Origin: a virus | Length of the DNA: 64,000 nt | IMG/VR virus record: IMGVR_UViG_3300028581_000020 | Coordinates: 40,528 to 104,527 of that record | Direction: 5' to 3' (one strand) | Shown here: one piece after another, positions 7,703 to 17,807 of the stretch | Layout: each line of letters opens with the position of its first letter | How positions within the stretch are numbered: position 1 is the first letter of the stretch | Position numbers and translations under genes: made by a program | The notes under the pieces: generated by a model | Told to the model about the DNA's origin: nothing | Databases searched by the model: none | What the model saw: the letters and a program-made list of their open reading frames with translations, nothing else

Positions 7703-8778
7703 TATGCAATACTCCCGGAGTTACCGAATCCCGAGCCGGAAGAATTTCCTTTTATAAGTTTTTTTGCCGAATTCTCTAGTTCTTTGTCTTTCAATCTCTT
7801 CAAAATCTCATTGTTTTGGAGATAATTAGCACCGGCTCCTAGCCCAGAACCAACACCACTACCAATCCCAGACCACATTTGTGCTGTAGAATTTGCATTA
7901 TTTTGGTCATTTGACGCCTTACCTTGAAGAGCATTTGCTTTGCGTTCGGCCTGTGCTGCACGATTTGCATATTCTTGCGCTTCTGCGCTTCTTTGACGAT
8001 TTAGTTCTTGATTGGCCTGTGCTGTATTTTGATCTGAGGCCTGTTGTGCGGCATTTAGATTGTATTTTTGTGCTTCATTTGAAGAATTAGTATTGCGCGT
8101 TTGGCGAGCAATTTGATTTTGTAAATTAAAACGTGACATTTCATCAGCAGCGGAAGCCTTGGCTTGTGCAATCGTATTATCTTGTCCGCGAATGCTACCG
8201 GACATATTACCGTATTTATCTAGGGCGCTTAAAGACGCTCGGGAAGCCTCTGCCGCTAGACGGTCAGCTTCTTCTGCTTGTTGGTTTGCACCGCTTTGTG
8301 CTGCTTGTAATTGAGCAACTAGCTCTGCGCCAGAACCACCCATACCACGTTGTTGTAGTTGTTGGAGAATTTGTCCACGTTGTCCTTGAACATCACGTTG
8401 AACTTTATTACGCATTTCATTGAATGCTGCTCTCTCTTCAGGACCAATTCCGGTTTCGGAGCGGTCTTTTAGAAGCTGCAAAGCGCTCATCTGAGCTTCA
8501 CGAAGACTGGGATCTTCCTGTACTTGCGCTGCTTGCGATACAGCATCACCAAGGTCTTTTTCTAATTGAGGAGTTAAAACCCCAACAGACTTGAATTTTT
8601 CTAGAATGATTTCTCGTTGAAGATCAGGGCCAGCGCCAATAGCGTCAATTTCTGCCATAGCAGCATCGAGGGCCTGCTGCGCTTTTTCTCTGTCTCCACG
8701 AGACGAAATGTTGCCAATAACACCACCAGCAATGGGGGCTAAAGCACTACCAATAGCGAGAGCTGTTCCGACTGCCAT
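7702..8778 (-). CDS. gp14-like internal virion protein, 358 aa (phage A)
   Basis: Residues 1-25 are hydrophobic and Gly/Ala-rich (ALAIGSALAPIAGGVIG). Then come long Gln/Ala/Arg-rich helices (about 130-300) and a Ser/Gly-rich tail containing a second glycine-rich stretch (GIGSGVGSGLGAG). A short hydrophobic N-terminus before a Gln/Ala-rich coil is the layout of T7 gp14, the outer-membrane part of the ejectosome. Phage B has a shorter protein of the same layout (32057-32524) at the same position downstream of a GNAT-like gene, which supports the assignment. Sequence identity to a named family cannot be verified here. Confidence 0.6.
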   Translation of the reverse strand: MAVGTALAIGSALAPIAGGVIGNISSRGDREKAQQALDAAMAEIDAIGAGPDLQREIILEKFKSVGVLTPQLEKDLGDAVSQAAQVQEDPSLREAQMSALQLLKDRSETGIGPEERAAFNEMRNKVQRDVQGQRGQILQQLQQRGMGGSGAELVAQLQAAQSGANQQAEEADRLAAEASRASLSALDKYGNMSGSIRGQDNTIAQAKASAADEMSRFNLQNQIARQTRNTNSSNEAQKYNLNAAQQASDQNTAQANQELNRQRSAEAQEYANRAAQAERKANALQGKASNDQNNANSTAQMWSGIGSGVGSGLGAGANYLQNNEILKRLKDKELENSAKKLIKGNSSGSGFGNSGSIA

Positions 8779-8779
8779 T

Positions 8780-9157
8780 TTATAACCTCTTTATCATATT
8801 AGACATTTTAGTGTCTGTAATTAAAAAACCAAAGTCTTCATATCTCTGAATAAGTCCAGGATGCTCCAGAGAAGTAAACACACTTTTAAACCCAGATTCT
8901 TTTGCTTGTGACAAAAGATCGTCAATAATCAAATTCAGAGCTTGACTACGATCAGACTTATCTGACTCTGGGTTTGAAATAACAAACTCAAGCCAACAAA
9001 TTTTACTATCCGTACGATACAAAAAACCAGCAGCAACGCCATCGACAATCATTCCCGTGGCTGGAAGCATGTCGTAAGAAGGAACAGACCAATCCCTAGC
9101 TCTCCACCATGAGGCGAGAGTTGGATAATCGGTTATTTCTACCTTACGCAATACCAT
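8780..9157 (-). CDS. GNAT-like acetyltransferase in virion cassette, 125 aa (phage A)
   Basis: The protein has an N-terminal strand/helix with WWRARDW, a central LPATGMIVDG-AAGFLYRTDS stretch, and a C-terminal LIQRYEDFGF helix-strand. Together these fit a minimal GNAT fold. The LPATGMIV-G--A-GFLY core is almost the same as in the phage B protein at 32528-32926, so the two are homologues with matching positions between the tail tube and the ejection proteins. Such GNAT-like proteins occur in podovirus late operons (T7 gp13 region), where they may act in virion morphogenesis rather than as free enzymes. The acetyl-CoA P-loop (R/Q-x-x-G-x-G/A) is not clear. Confidence 0.65.
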   Translation of the reverse strand: MVLRKVEITDYPTLASWWRARDWSVPSYDMLPATGMIVDGVAAGFLYRTDSKICWLEFVISNPESDKSDRSQALNLIIDDLLSQAKESGFKSVFTSLEHPGLIQRYEDFGFLITDTKMSNMIKRL

Positions 9158-10650
9158 TAAAATCCTCTACTCATAAGATTTTTATAATAGGCAAGTTGTT
9201 GAGATTGTTGTTCATTATCTCGACGAGCGTTTTCTATATCTCGTTCTTGTTTTGCTATTTCCGATTTAAGACTTGCACTCTTTGCTTGGCTTTCGAAATC
9301 AGAAATACCACGCTTACGAAGCTGTGCTAATTCAGTGTTTAATTGTGCTAATCTAGATTGACCAGTTTGTATGTGCTGATTTCCCGTTTCATATCTAGCT
9401 TGGATTGGGGCACTTTCAGCCGCCCATTGTTGCTTCATTGGGTCTAGAAGGCGATTTCCAGCCTGACGACCGACCTGAGCATCGAGTCCGGCCTTAATTT
9501 GCGGTAATTGTCCGGAGAATGCCTGATATGCCTGGTCTACGCCACCTAGTCGCGCTAAAGCATTTAAACGTGAAGCCTTTTGTTCATCAATGAATTGTTG
9601 TTCCTTAACAGGACCGGCTTGCTCGTATTGTAAAGAAGGGGAAAGAACGGCGGCAGGATCTAGGCCGTATTCAACGGCCTTCTTAGCCAGTTCAACCAAC
9701 TCAGATTGTTTTTGTTGTGGTGTCCCCAAATTAGACATTCCAGGACGGCTTAAATTTATTTTGTCGCTTTGCTGGTCTTCGGGAGATTGAATACCAGGGT
9801 TACGATATTGACGCTCAAGTTTTTCTATTTGCTGATAATATTCAGGACTTCCTATAGCAACTCCCGCCTGACCACGAATAGTTGCCTGAAGTTGGTCGTA
9901 AATACCTTGGGCCGCCTGTGATTTTTTATTAAATTGGCGAGCTTGATCGGCAGCTTCGGCTGTAACGGCATTTTGAGCGCCAGACAACTGTTTTTTAGTT
10001 TCTTCTGCAAATTGCTGAGCTTGACCTAGCGCTTGTTGTCCTTGTCCCAAGGCGGCAGCTTGTGCGGCCTGTGCTTCTGGAGATATGGCAAGTGCTTGAC
10101 GGCGAGCACCTTGGAGTGCAGAACGATCAACATTAGCGCCAAATAACAAGGAGTCTAGACGTTTTTGTCCACCCGTATATTGTTGATTCCCAGCAGCAAA
10201 ACGCTGGAGGAGATTCATTTGTCCTGGAGTATTACTAACATCTCCGGCAAGTTTTGCTGTTCTTTGCGCGGCAGATTGAATTCCGGCAGAGTTCGAAAGG
10301 CCCTGTTGGCCCATCTGTTTTAATTCGGCAGATGGTCCTGATAGATAGTTCTTGAATTTATTGACATCTTCGTCCGTTGCTGTTTGAGCGCCAGACAGAA
10401 TGCGGGCAGAATTTTCTTTATCGGCAGAAGTTCCTAATTGTTGTTGTTGAAGACCCGCACTAAACTTTTCTTTAGATTGACCAATATCTTGCTTGACTTT
10501 GCCGGTCTCATTTTTAATACCAGTAGTTACAGCTTGGCCTAGTTTATTACCCTCGTTTGCTTGCAGGTAACGGCTAAGGTTTGTAAACCCAGAGCCCTTT
10601 TTTTGGGGGCCGCCAATACCAGCGTCTTTTTTATTAATAATATCAGCCAT
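9157..10650 (-). CDS. Gln/Ala-rich structural protein, 497 aa (phage A)
   Basis: The preferred start is ATG 10650, preceded by AAGGAA; an upstream start would add 11 residues and overlap the previous gene. The protein is dominated by Gln/Ala/Leu helices (for example QAAALGQGQQALGQAQQFAEE around residue 200) and ends in a charged coil (about 430-490). It has no hydrophobic membrane stretch. Its place between the nozzle/appendage genes and the GNAT-like gene suggests a tail or ejection component, comparable in composition to the 525-aa ejection protein of phage B. No family is recognised. Confidence 0.55.
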   Translation of the reverse strand: MADIINKKDAGIGGPQKKGSGFTNLSRYLQANEGNKLGQAVTTGIKNETGKVKQDIGQSKEKFSAGLQQQQLGTSADKENSARILSGAQTATDEDVNKFKNYLSGPSAELKQMGQQGLSNSAGIQSAAQRTAKLAGDVSNTPGQMNLLQRFAAGNQQYTGGQKRLDSLLFGANVDRSALQGARRQALAISPEAQAAQAAALGQGQQALGQAQQFAEETKKQLSGAQNAVTAEAADQARQFNKKSQAAQGIYDQLQATIRGQAGVAIGSPEYYQQIEKLERQYRNPGIQSPEDQQSDKINLSRPGMSNLGTPQQKQSELVELAKKAVEYGLDPAAVLSPSLQYEQAGPVKEQQFIDEQKASRLNALARLGGVDQAYQAFSGQLPQIKAGLDAQVGRQAGNRLLDPMKQQWAAESAPIQARYETGNQHIQTGQSRLAQLNTELAQLRKRGISDFESQAKSASLKSEIAKQERDIENARRDNEQQSQQLAYYKNLMSRGF

Positions 10651-10669
10651 AGGTTCCTTAATATAGTTG

Positions 10670-11083
10670 TTAATTGTACGCAAATACAGTTAATAAGAAC
10701 GGCGTATTTGCCGGTAGTCCTGTGACGTGTAAAATGTCTACAGATGCCGATAGTTGTCTGTACGTTATAAATGGGGCATTATTTGGATAACCTGCGGCAT
10801 TTGATTGGTTTTCCGCTCTTAATACGGATAATCCGACCACCCGCACGGCACTCTTTAAAGGCACAACGGTTTTGGCTTTTACCGTTCCATCAGCATTTAC
10901 CGTAATATTAACGGTGAACAGCGTCCCCTGCATATTATCGCCTAGAGTAAGACGACCGCTTAAAGCCGCATAGGCACTATCAAATCCATCATTTATAGAG
11001 CCAGCAAGAAGGTCGATGGTTGGCTGGATTTCTTGGTCAAAATCAGACTTATTAATTCGCTTAAAATTTCCAAGCTTAGCCAT
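10670..11083 (-). CDS. small tail-associated structural protein, 137 aa (phage A)
   Basis: The protein starts with a helical MAKLGNFKRINKSDF segment (about 1-35), followed by a beta-rich domain (about 45-137) with alternating hydrophobic strands (FTVNITVNADG, VVGLSVLRAEN, VDILHVTGLP). A helix followed by a compact beta-sandwich is common among small phage appendage or decoration proteins placed after a tail-tube protein. It sits 2 bp downstream of the 1659-aa nozzle gene. I cannot name its family; a structural role is inferred from position and fold. Confidence 0.55.
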   Translation of the reverse strand: MAKLGNFKRINKSDFDQEIQPTIDLLAGSINDGFDSAYAALSGRLTLGDNMQGTLFTVNITVNADGTVKAKTVVPLKSAVRVVGLSVLRAENQSNAAGYPNNAPFITYRQLSASVDILHVTGLPANTPFLLTVFAYN

Positions 11084-11085
11084 AA

Positions 11086-14000
11086 TTAGTTCCTATATGC
11101 TCTTGTAGAAATACCGACATTTCCACTAATAGTTACTCCATATACAGACCACTCTTCTCTAGCAACAGAATGTAAGAACGATAGATTAATATAACGACAT
11201 CTCATGTAGTTTCTAGGAACATACGTTCTAAATGGTGATGAATTCGAAGCTCCGCCAAAATAGCCTTCACCAAAAGGTCCCGTACCCGTCCCAAATATCC
11301 CATTACCGGAAGAATTAAATTCCACGTAAGTGGTCAGAGGAATTAAATCGCTACTAAAGCCCATCTTACCTTTGGTGAATGCCCTATTAGCAAACATGAT
11401 AGTTGCTTCCATTAAATGTTTCCATCCCAAGGGATCGCCCATTGTTTCTGGAGCATAAGTTACAGAACACGGAATAGACTTAAATACCGTCATTTCACCA
11501 ACAATAAATTGCGGGCTAACGTTAAGTGTAACTTTTTTAATATTACGATTTACAGCAGTTACTACCGCCTCGAAGGAAGTGTCGTATTCAATTTGTGAAT
11601 AGTTTGTGAACGTAAAGTTTGTGCTGGTATTCATTGCATCTATCATAGCATTATAACATGCCATAATATCTTGAAACGATTCTACCTGCGTAGACCAAGT
11701 TCCAGTGGTTCCTGGAGTTGTGACATCAACAGGAACCGTAAAGGTATTGGCCGTAAGAACAGTAACTTCACGAGAACCGTTAATAACTGGAAAGGAATCT
11801 GTGCTAGCAATTGTAATAACACGACCAGAAACCAAGCCATGTGCAGAATCAGTGACAACTGTTGGATTAGCAACAGAAATTCCGGTTATAGTACCAGTTT
11901 TTGATGCAATTAGGCTGCTAAATGTTGGTGATTCTGTTATCTCAGAGTCTAGTTTAGTTGCGAGTGCTTCCATTTTAGAGCGCATATCGTCCCCAGAAAC
12001 AGCAAATAGTGTCGAATAGTAATCATCAGAAGGAACTGATGGATCTATGTCAAGCTTTTCAAGAAGACTATTAAATCTAAATACACTTAATGTTTGAGAT
12101 TGTTCAATAACATCACCAACTTCAATATCTGAAACCGAAGAAAACTCTAGGGTATTTGGTGCTGGATATCCAGAAGAAGACAGCAGAAGGCTATACTGCC
12201 TATCAGCATAATCCGTACGAGTGAAGTCTTTTCTTTCTTGTTCGATTTGATTAACATCCCCGGCACCAATAACCAGGCGGTCGTCCACAGGATTCACAAT
12301 GCCACAGGTGTTTTGCTTTTCGTAAGTGGTCCACGTTTGTGTTAGTGTACTGTATCTAAAACACTGTGTTGCGGTTGTGTCGTTAGTATTGGAGACTGTC
12401 CATACCAAGTAAGAATCGTCGGACTCATACCCAATTCCCCACGTCGCTGTTGCAAAGTTTGTATAGCTGCTTGACGCTAGCTTAAGTATTTGTGTGTCAA
12501 TTGCACGCGATCTTGTGTCTACCGAGGCCTCAGTGACCGTTACGATGCCCTTTTTGGTCCAAGCATAAATTGTATTATTTGAAGAGTCCACGCTATCTGG
12601 AGCAATGAGGATACACGAAAGATCAAATGGTTCTAGTATGTACTGTCCAGTTTCTCCTGAAACGCGATATAGCCCATCTTCTGTAAAGATGAATAAACTA
12701 TTTCTTAATGGAAAAATACGAAGTATCTGGTTTTCTAGTGGTCCAACGTCAAAATAGTTAACAAGAGGAACGGCTTCCGGTTGTCCTGGTTTAGAATAGA
12801 ATATTCTGTTTGGTCGTGCCTCGTTCTCAGAAACCTCAGCGGAAGGTAGCGGGATCAATGCCCCCATAGTTCCATTTGCCGTGGTTGAAACTGGAACGGT
12901 AAAGCTTGTTGAATTTATTACAGTAACAACTCTTATTCCGTCAATGCTTGGCGTTGAGTCTGTATTAGTAATTAACACTTTATCAAGATTATTCAGTCCA
13001 TGTGGAGTTGAGGTTGTTACGGTTGCTTGTAGTTCTGGTGCGGCGATATTAGAAATCTGCACGCTAGGAGCTACAATCGGATCAAAGCTTTCGGCCACCG
13101 TTGAGTTATTCGCTAAGATATAGAATTCCGGTACAGGCAGGTCGCGACCTTCTAATAACATAATACCTGGATTTGTATCAATACCAGGTAAATAATATCC
13201 GTATGTAACTTCGCCTTTGTTCTTATTCATAACACGAACAAAGCTCTTTGCTGTATTTTCTACGGCCTGTCCCACCGAAGTGATTGTCGAAAGAAGAACT
13301 TGTAGCTCTCCTTCTTGTGAAGTGCTTACAGTAAAGCCCCCAGATGTCACGTTCTCTGTAGTAGGTGACGTTGGTCCATAATCAACACTGGTGATAGTTA
13401 GTTGATTTGTATTAACTGAGACGTTAAAATAACCAGTATCAGTCAGCGCAGTTTGGATCTTGATGGCCATCTGATCGGCAGTCTCAGATCCAGTGGTGTC
13501 AATGCTAATCCCGCTCAAACCGAATACGTTCGGGTCTGTGGCCGATCCGCGATCAAACCATACATAATATTGTTGTTTACCAAAGGGGGTAAACACACTG
13601 AAATAGTCAGCAGTTCCCGCTGCGGCATATGCGGAGCCAGCAACGCACGTAACAACTGAGACTTCTTGTGTTACTTTTTCACCACGACCCTGCTGCGTAA
13701 CCGTGAAGGTGAAGCCTGCTGGAAGCGTAGAAACAACGTCATCAACATACCCATCTTCCAATGTCGTAATTAAAACTGTGCTGGTCGATATTGAAGATAT
13801 TTCAGCATTAAAATCGTATAATAATGTATTAATACAGTTTTTTACTTTTTCGGCAACCTGGGATGATGTATCAGAAGAAAGAACGTCTATAGCAAGTCCC
13901 GTTCTACCGGAAAGGGCGGGATCTGTGCCCGCATTGTCAACTCTAAACCAGAAATAGTATAAGTTTTCGTTGTTGCCAGAATTTATATTGAAATAGCTGC

Positions 14001-16065
14001 TAGCCAATAATGCTGTACTTCCTGCAGCACAAACCAGGGAGGTCTCTTCTTCTCTCCCAGTAACAAATTCATAGGTATGAAAATCGCTGGAGGTTGCTAT
14101 TGTAATTTTTGGCGGCCTTCCAGCATTATACTCGTCTATTAAATCTTGAACGCCCAAAAGTTTAAATTGTCTTCTTTGGCGAGTTTGTGTATTCGCATAA
14201 AAAACAGAGGTCTTATAAAGCGAAACATCTCCGGCCTCGGGAGGAACATCGTTTGCTTGAACAATTCCTTCACCAGTGGTTTCGTTTGTATAAAGATTTG
14301 CTCCGAGGAAAATGTCAGGAGTGATATCCTGAACAGTTAGAGTTCCATCGGCGAGTTCTGTGTCGGTAGGAAATCCCTCAAATACAAGCTGAAGTTCATC
14401 AGAAGGAACCAGGTCATCAAGAACATCTGTTCCGACCGCAGTTACCTGTGCTGAACGATATACTTGATAAAAGTTATTGGTTGTTGCACTTTCAGGAATA
14501 GTAATTTCGAGGTACGACGTTACTGTCGTTGTAATCGCCAAGTCATCGACAAATTCTTGTCCAAGTTCGTCATTAAATACAATGGTTTTGCTAATAAAGG
14601 CATCTGCATCTGGAGGACCTGAACCTGAATAGGTACTAGCAAATTGTAGGGTGGTTGACGTAACGTTTGTAATTGTTTTGTATCCGTCAATACTAGCACT
14701 AATAAACCCAGAAAGATAAATCTGTTGTCCAATTTGTACATAGTCTCTTGGGTCGCCAACAGAAAATGTTACGGTGTAAGTAGACCCATCACCAGAACAT
14801 GAGGCCGAGTCGATATTGAGAAGTCCGGTGCCCCCCGCGTCATTTGCAAGTAACGACTCGCGTGTAACGTTTTGAAGGGCCGTGATAATGGACTCCAAAT
14901 AAGTCTGTAGGTCTTGAAGTTGTGTGTGGGTCGTGGGAGTTGACGGAGCGGAAGGAACTGTAATATTACGGAAAGTTCCACTAGTAACTGTTGCCGAAGA
15001 GCTTGCAGTTACAGTGCCAGTGGCATCTGTGGTAAAACTTAGGGTATTTGCTGTGGGATCAATTGCTGTAATAGTTCTTAGGCCGTTGAGTGTTCCCGAC
15101 GTTCCAGCCGTAAATCCGGATAGATAAATAACTTGGCCAATATCGAAATATTGTTTAACATTGCCTCCGTCATTTCCTCCAGTAGCAAAGGATACGGTAC
15201 ACGTTGTTCCAGAAATAACGGCAGGAGTTGCTGCTAATTCTAAAGGAATAGCTGCTGAAATTGCTCCGTCATTATCTGCATATAAAATATCGTTGTCAAG
15301 TTTCGCTGTAAGGCCTAATAAATTTGTATATAAATCGTTAGCATCTGAAGAATCCGTCAAGTTATAAATAGCTTGATAGTTTCCATCAGTAATCATGCTT
15401 CCGAATTGATCCAATTGATCGAGTCTAAGAAGTAGATTATTAAAGTCCCTGGCAATAAGCTGCAACATTGGATTGTATAAAATGGTCTGTTCGGAAGGCG
15501 TTCCTAAAATTAGGTTATTGTTTAGGTCTCTTGAGGCCCAAACAACACGGTATGCAACAACCGAGTCTTGCTGAAACCAGGAGGTCTGGTCTCCTAATAT
15601 AACTCCTAAACGAGCGGCAACATCCAAAGCTTTAATACCACCAGCATCGGTAATATAGCCAGCATTTGCGGTAAGATCTGTGGCTGTTTTTGCTGAGATC
15701 TTTTTAATACCAGCAGACGTTGTAAAATATAAATTCCCATTACTAGCAACAAATTTAATACGAAGACCTGGACTAGTTTCTTCATACGAACCGGAAAAAT
15801 CTGTAAAATTCCCAGATCCATCATCAAAAGCTAGAGTATTGTCATAATGTAGGATAATACGGTCACGATAAGCTCTTAGTTGATTAGCTCTTTGTTGAAT
15901 AGAACCAAATGCAGAACCATACAACTTAAAGCCACGACGAGATTCAATGACATTATCACGACGGATAATGACGTTCTCAGCCTTAACAAGACTTCCTGAT
16001 GGAAGGTCAATATTATTAGGCGAATAGTTCAAACCTAGGGCTTTTAAATTAACCTGACTAGGCAT
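11086..16065 (-). CDS. tail tubular protein B / nozzle-like protein, 1659 aa (phage A)
   Basis: The N-terminus (SQVNLKALGLNYSPNNIDLPSG, then ENVIIRRDNVIESRRGFKLYG) is the classic opening of podovirus nozzle/tail tubular B proteins, in which the phage-specific beta-propeller starts with a line about annotated positions and R-R-G. It is about twice the usual length. The extra mass comes from inserted beta modules, some repeated: two copies of a wrapped-strand module with DSAHGL/STPHGL and FTVPV (about residues 1005-1060 and 1430-1480), and two copies with Y-FWF/YVWF and GL-IDV/GISIDT (about 715-790 and 835-900). It forms the distal tube through which DNA leaves. The gene lies 3 bp after the 157-aa gene in the late operon. 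Confidence 0.75.
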   Translation of the reverse strand: MPSQVNLKALGLNYSPNNIDLPSGSLVKAENVIIRRDNVIESRRGFKLYGSAFGSIQQRANQLRAYRDRIILHYDNTLAFDDGSGNFTDFSGSYEETSPGLRIKFVASNGNLYFTTSAGIKKISAKTATDLTANAGYITDAGGIKALDVAARLGVILGDQTSWFQQDSVVAYRVVWASRDLNNNLILGTPSEQTILYNPMLQLIARDFNNLLLRLDQLDQFGSMITDGNYQAIYNLTDSSDANDLYTNLLGLTAKLDNDILYADNDGAISAAIPLELAATPAVISGTTCTVSFATGGNDGGNVKQYFDIGQVIYLSGFTAGTSGTLNGLRTITAIDPTANTLSFTTDATGTVTASSSATVTSGTFRNITVPSAPSTPTTHTQLQDLQTYLESIITALQNVTRESLLANDAGGTGLLNIDSASCSGDGSTYTVTFSVGDPRDYVQIGQQIYLSGFISASIDGYKTITNVTSTTLQFASTYSGSGPPDADAFISKTIVFNDELGQEFVDDLAITTTVTSYLEITIPESATTNNFYQVYRSAQVTAVGTDVLDDLVPSDELQLVFEGFPTDTELADGTLTVQDITPDIFLGANLYTNETTGEGIVQANDVPPEAGDVSLYKTSVFYANTQTRQRRQFKLLGVQDLIDEYNAGRPPKITIATSSDFHTYEFVTGREEETSLVCAAGSTALLASSYFNINSGNNENLYYFWFRVDNAGTDPALSGRTGLAIDVLSSDTSSQVAEKVKNCINTLLYDFNAEISSISTSTVLITTLEDGYVDDVVSTLPAGFTFTVTQQGRGEKVTQEVSVVTCVAGSAYAAAGTADYFSVFTPFGKQQYYVWFDRGSATDPNVFGLSGISIDTTGSETADQMAIKIQTALTDTGYFNVSVNTNQLTITSVDYGPTSPTTENVTSGGFTVSTSQEGELQVLLSTITSVGQAVENTAKSFVRVMNKNKGEVTYGYYLPGIDTNPGIMLLEGRDLPVPEFYILANNSTVAESFDPIVAPSVQISNIAAPELQATVTTSTPHGLNNLDKVLITNTDSTPSIDGIRVVTVINSTSFTVPVSTTANGTMGALIPLPSAEVSENEARPNRIFYSKPGQPEAVPLVNYFDVGPLENQILRIFPLRNSLFIFTEDGLYRVSGETGQYILEPFDLSCILIAPDSVDSSNNTIYAWTKKGIVTVTEASVDTRSRAIDTQILKLASSSYTNFATATWGIGYESDDSYLVWTVSNTNDTTATQCFRYSTLTQTWTTYEKQNTCGIVNPVDDRLVIGAGDVNQIEQERKDFTRTDYADRQYSLLLSSSGYPAPNTLEFSSVSDIEVGDVIEQSQTLSVFRFNSLLEKLDIDPSVPSDDYYSTLFAVSGDDMRSKMEALATKLDSEITESPTFSSLIASKTGTITGISVANPTVVTDSAHGLVSGRVITIASTDSFPVINGSREVTVLTANTFTVPVDVTTPGTTGTWSTQVESFQDIMACYNAMIDAMNTSTNFTFTNYSQIEYDTSFEAVVTAVNRNIKKVTLNVSPQFIVGEMTVFKSIPCSVTYAPETMGDPLGWKHLMEATIMFANRAFTKGKMGFSSDLIPLTTYVEFNSSGNGIFGTGTGPFGEGYFGGASNSSPFRTYVPRNYMRCRYINLSFLHSVAREEWSVYGVTISGNVGISTRAYRN

Positions 16066-16068
16066 TAT

Positions 16069-16542
16069 TTATTCCTTTTTTAAAGCTTTTAAACGGCCTT
16101 TAGCGCCCTTTAAGATATCATCATATTCATCAGCAACGGCTCGCCCTTTTATTAGCTGTGGGCTATCTAATGCCTCTAGGGACTTTTCTACGGCCCTACG
16201 AGCCAAAGGAGCGGGCTCTGGTTTAATCTGGATATTATCTAGGGCGTTTCCGGCCTGTTCTATAAATTCCTGACCAGAAGCCGGAACCTTAGCACCTAAA
16301 CCACGAAGGTAGTCTAAAAATTCCTTTTTTTCTATTAGGGGAAGGAGCTTCTTCTGAACAGCATGTTCTAGACTTTCTTCAATGACTGTCGGTCTGATAG
16401 GACCGATACTTCCGACAGCAGAAGCTCCGGATTCTGCTAGTTCCCGAACCCTTTCAGGATCGTTGACATAAGGACGTGATAAGTCGTCAATTCCCTTTTG
16501 GGATTCGGCAATTTTTTGTTTGAGACGTTCTAAAAGACCCAT
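16069..16542 (-). CDS. hypothetical late protein, 157 aa (phage A)
   Basis: This is a soluble, helical, charged protein. Residues 20-50 carry SRPYVNDPERVRELAESGASAVGSIGPI, closely echoing the N-terminus of the 561-aa ejection protein (PYEKG..., RDLSTQGASMIGSI), so the two share a short module. The rest is Lys/Glu/Ala helix. It overlaps the adaptor stop by one base and precedes the nozzle gene, so it is probably a minor virion component or assembly factor. No known family is recognised. Confidence 0.55.
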   Translation of the reverse strand: MGLLERLKQKIAESQKGIDDLSRPYVNDPERVRELAESGASAVGSIGPIRPTVIEESLEHAVQKKLLPLIEKKEFLDYLRGLGAKVPASGQEFIEQAGNALDNIQIKPEPAPLARRAVEKSLEALDSPQLIKGRAVADEYDDILKGAKGRLKALKKE

Positions 16543-17798
16543 TATGAATTCCTACGCCACCCGTTCCATTTACCGTAACGTAAAATACTGTGTGTATTAT
16601 TAACTTTTTTTGCAGCGCCTTCTACTCGATTAGATATCATCTTATTTTCAGCGCTAATAATGTCTTGAATCTTAGCATTTGTAACTTGTAGTCCGGCTTG
16701 ATCGCCAATTGCTGCTAATACTCTAGCGGAGCTTCTTTCTGCCAGCCCGTTATGAAGATCCGATGGGATTTGCGGGATAATACATTCTCCGGCTGTGCAA
16801 ATATAATCACCAATTTCAAAATTATCGGGAACTACCCCACTAGAAAATGTAATTTGATTGCCAGAAATTGCACTATTTGATAGTAGAATGTCAAATTTAT
16901 ATGTTTTATGCGCTCCGGGGGTTTGTAGAAAGTCGATTTTTGTATTATTCGCGATATTATCGGGAATACTGTCAAACTGAACCACTTGTAATGGACTGAT
17001 AATAATAGCATCCTCGTTTACAGTAGAGAAATCTGTTGTCACAATCGAGTACGAGACAGTTACGGTGGCAGTTGAGGGAGTTCCATTTGATGCTGAATAT
17101 TCTCCGTTGGAATTTATAGCGTTCACTAGATTGGTAGCTGTCAAAATTGAAGATGCGCCAATTAAAAACTCGTTACTTAAAGGAGATCCTGTTACGGCGG
17201 TAAACTGCTGTTCTCCGATAGTTAAAACGTCGCCATCGGCAATCGAAGCATTGTCAATTTCGATATTTTTTAGGAATGCCGTGGCCGTTGCTGCTCTATT
17301 AATTGGAACCAACTGGTTTGGACGCATGAAATAGTACATAACAAGCGAGCCCGTTGGAGACTGATTTGCTCCAGGGGTAATCACAATGTCAGACCCTTCC
17401 AAATAAAATCCCTGAATTACGTCTGGATTCGCTGCATTTTGCTGGAAGAAAGCCTTTTGACCTGCGTCAATTTGCGTCATTTCATACAAATTACCGTAGT
17501 CTTGACCGGGAATAATTTGGTTATCAGCATAAAACACGTCACGAAGTTTATCACCAATAGCACGCTTAGGAATAGCATAGCGAGACTTATTAGATTGTAA
17601 CGGGACAACAACGTACGATACAAAATATTCTTCGTGGTGCTCAAGAATAGCGGGAACTTGTCCGATCATCATCTCCTCGTTAGCAAAATCGAGCAAATCC
17701 TGTTCGGAAAAGGTCGCAGAAGCTATTGGAAACGAGATCTTACGTTTTAGGGCAGCAATAAGCTGCGTGCTATTCATCCAAGACGTTGCATTTGCCAT
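16542..17798 (-). CDS. head-tail adaptor / tail tubular A-like protein, 418 aa (phage A)
   Basis: The N-terminus is helical with TQLIAALKRKISFPIASATFSEQDLLDFANEEM, a pattern of podovirus adaptor (gp11/gp4-like) proteins. Next comes a region with LRDVFYADN, YEMTQIDA and VMYYFMRPNQLVPI, the usual strands that contact the portal. Residues about 190-290 hold an inserted beta domain (DVLTIGEQQF...ATNLVNAINS) resembling repeated modules in the nozzle. The C-terminal helix returns to the adaptor fold. It should join the portal (outside the window) to the nozzle encoded next. The start codon is preceded by AAGGAG. Confidence 0.65.
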   Translation of the reverse strand: MANATSWMNSTQLIAALKRKISFPIASATFSEQDLLDFANEEMMIGQVPAILEHHEEYFVSYVVVPLQSNKSRYAIPKRAIGDKLRDVFYADNQIIPGQDYGNLYEMTQIDAGQKAFFQQNAANPDVIQGFYLEGSDIVITPGANQSPTGSLVMYYFMRPNQLVPINRAATATAFLKNIEIDNASIADGDVLTIGEQQFTAVTGSPLSNEFLIGASSILTATNLVNAINSNGEYSASNGTPSTATVTVSYSIVTTDFSTVNEDAIIISPLQVVQFDSIPDNIANNTKIDFLQTPGAHKTYKFDILLSNSAISGNQITFSSGVVPDNFEIGDYICTAGECIIPQIPSDLHNGLAERSSARVLAAIGDQAGLQVTNAKIQDIISAENKMISNRVEGAAKKVNNTHSILRYGKWNGWRRNS

Positions 17799-17807
17799 GG
17801 AAACTCC

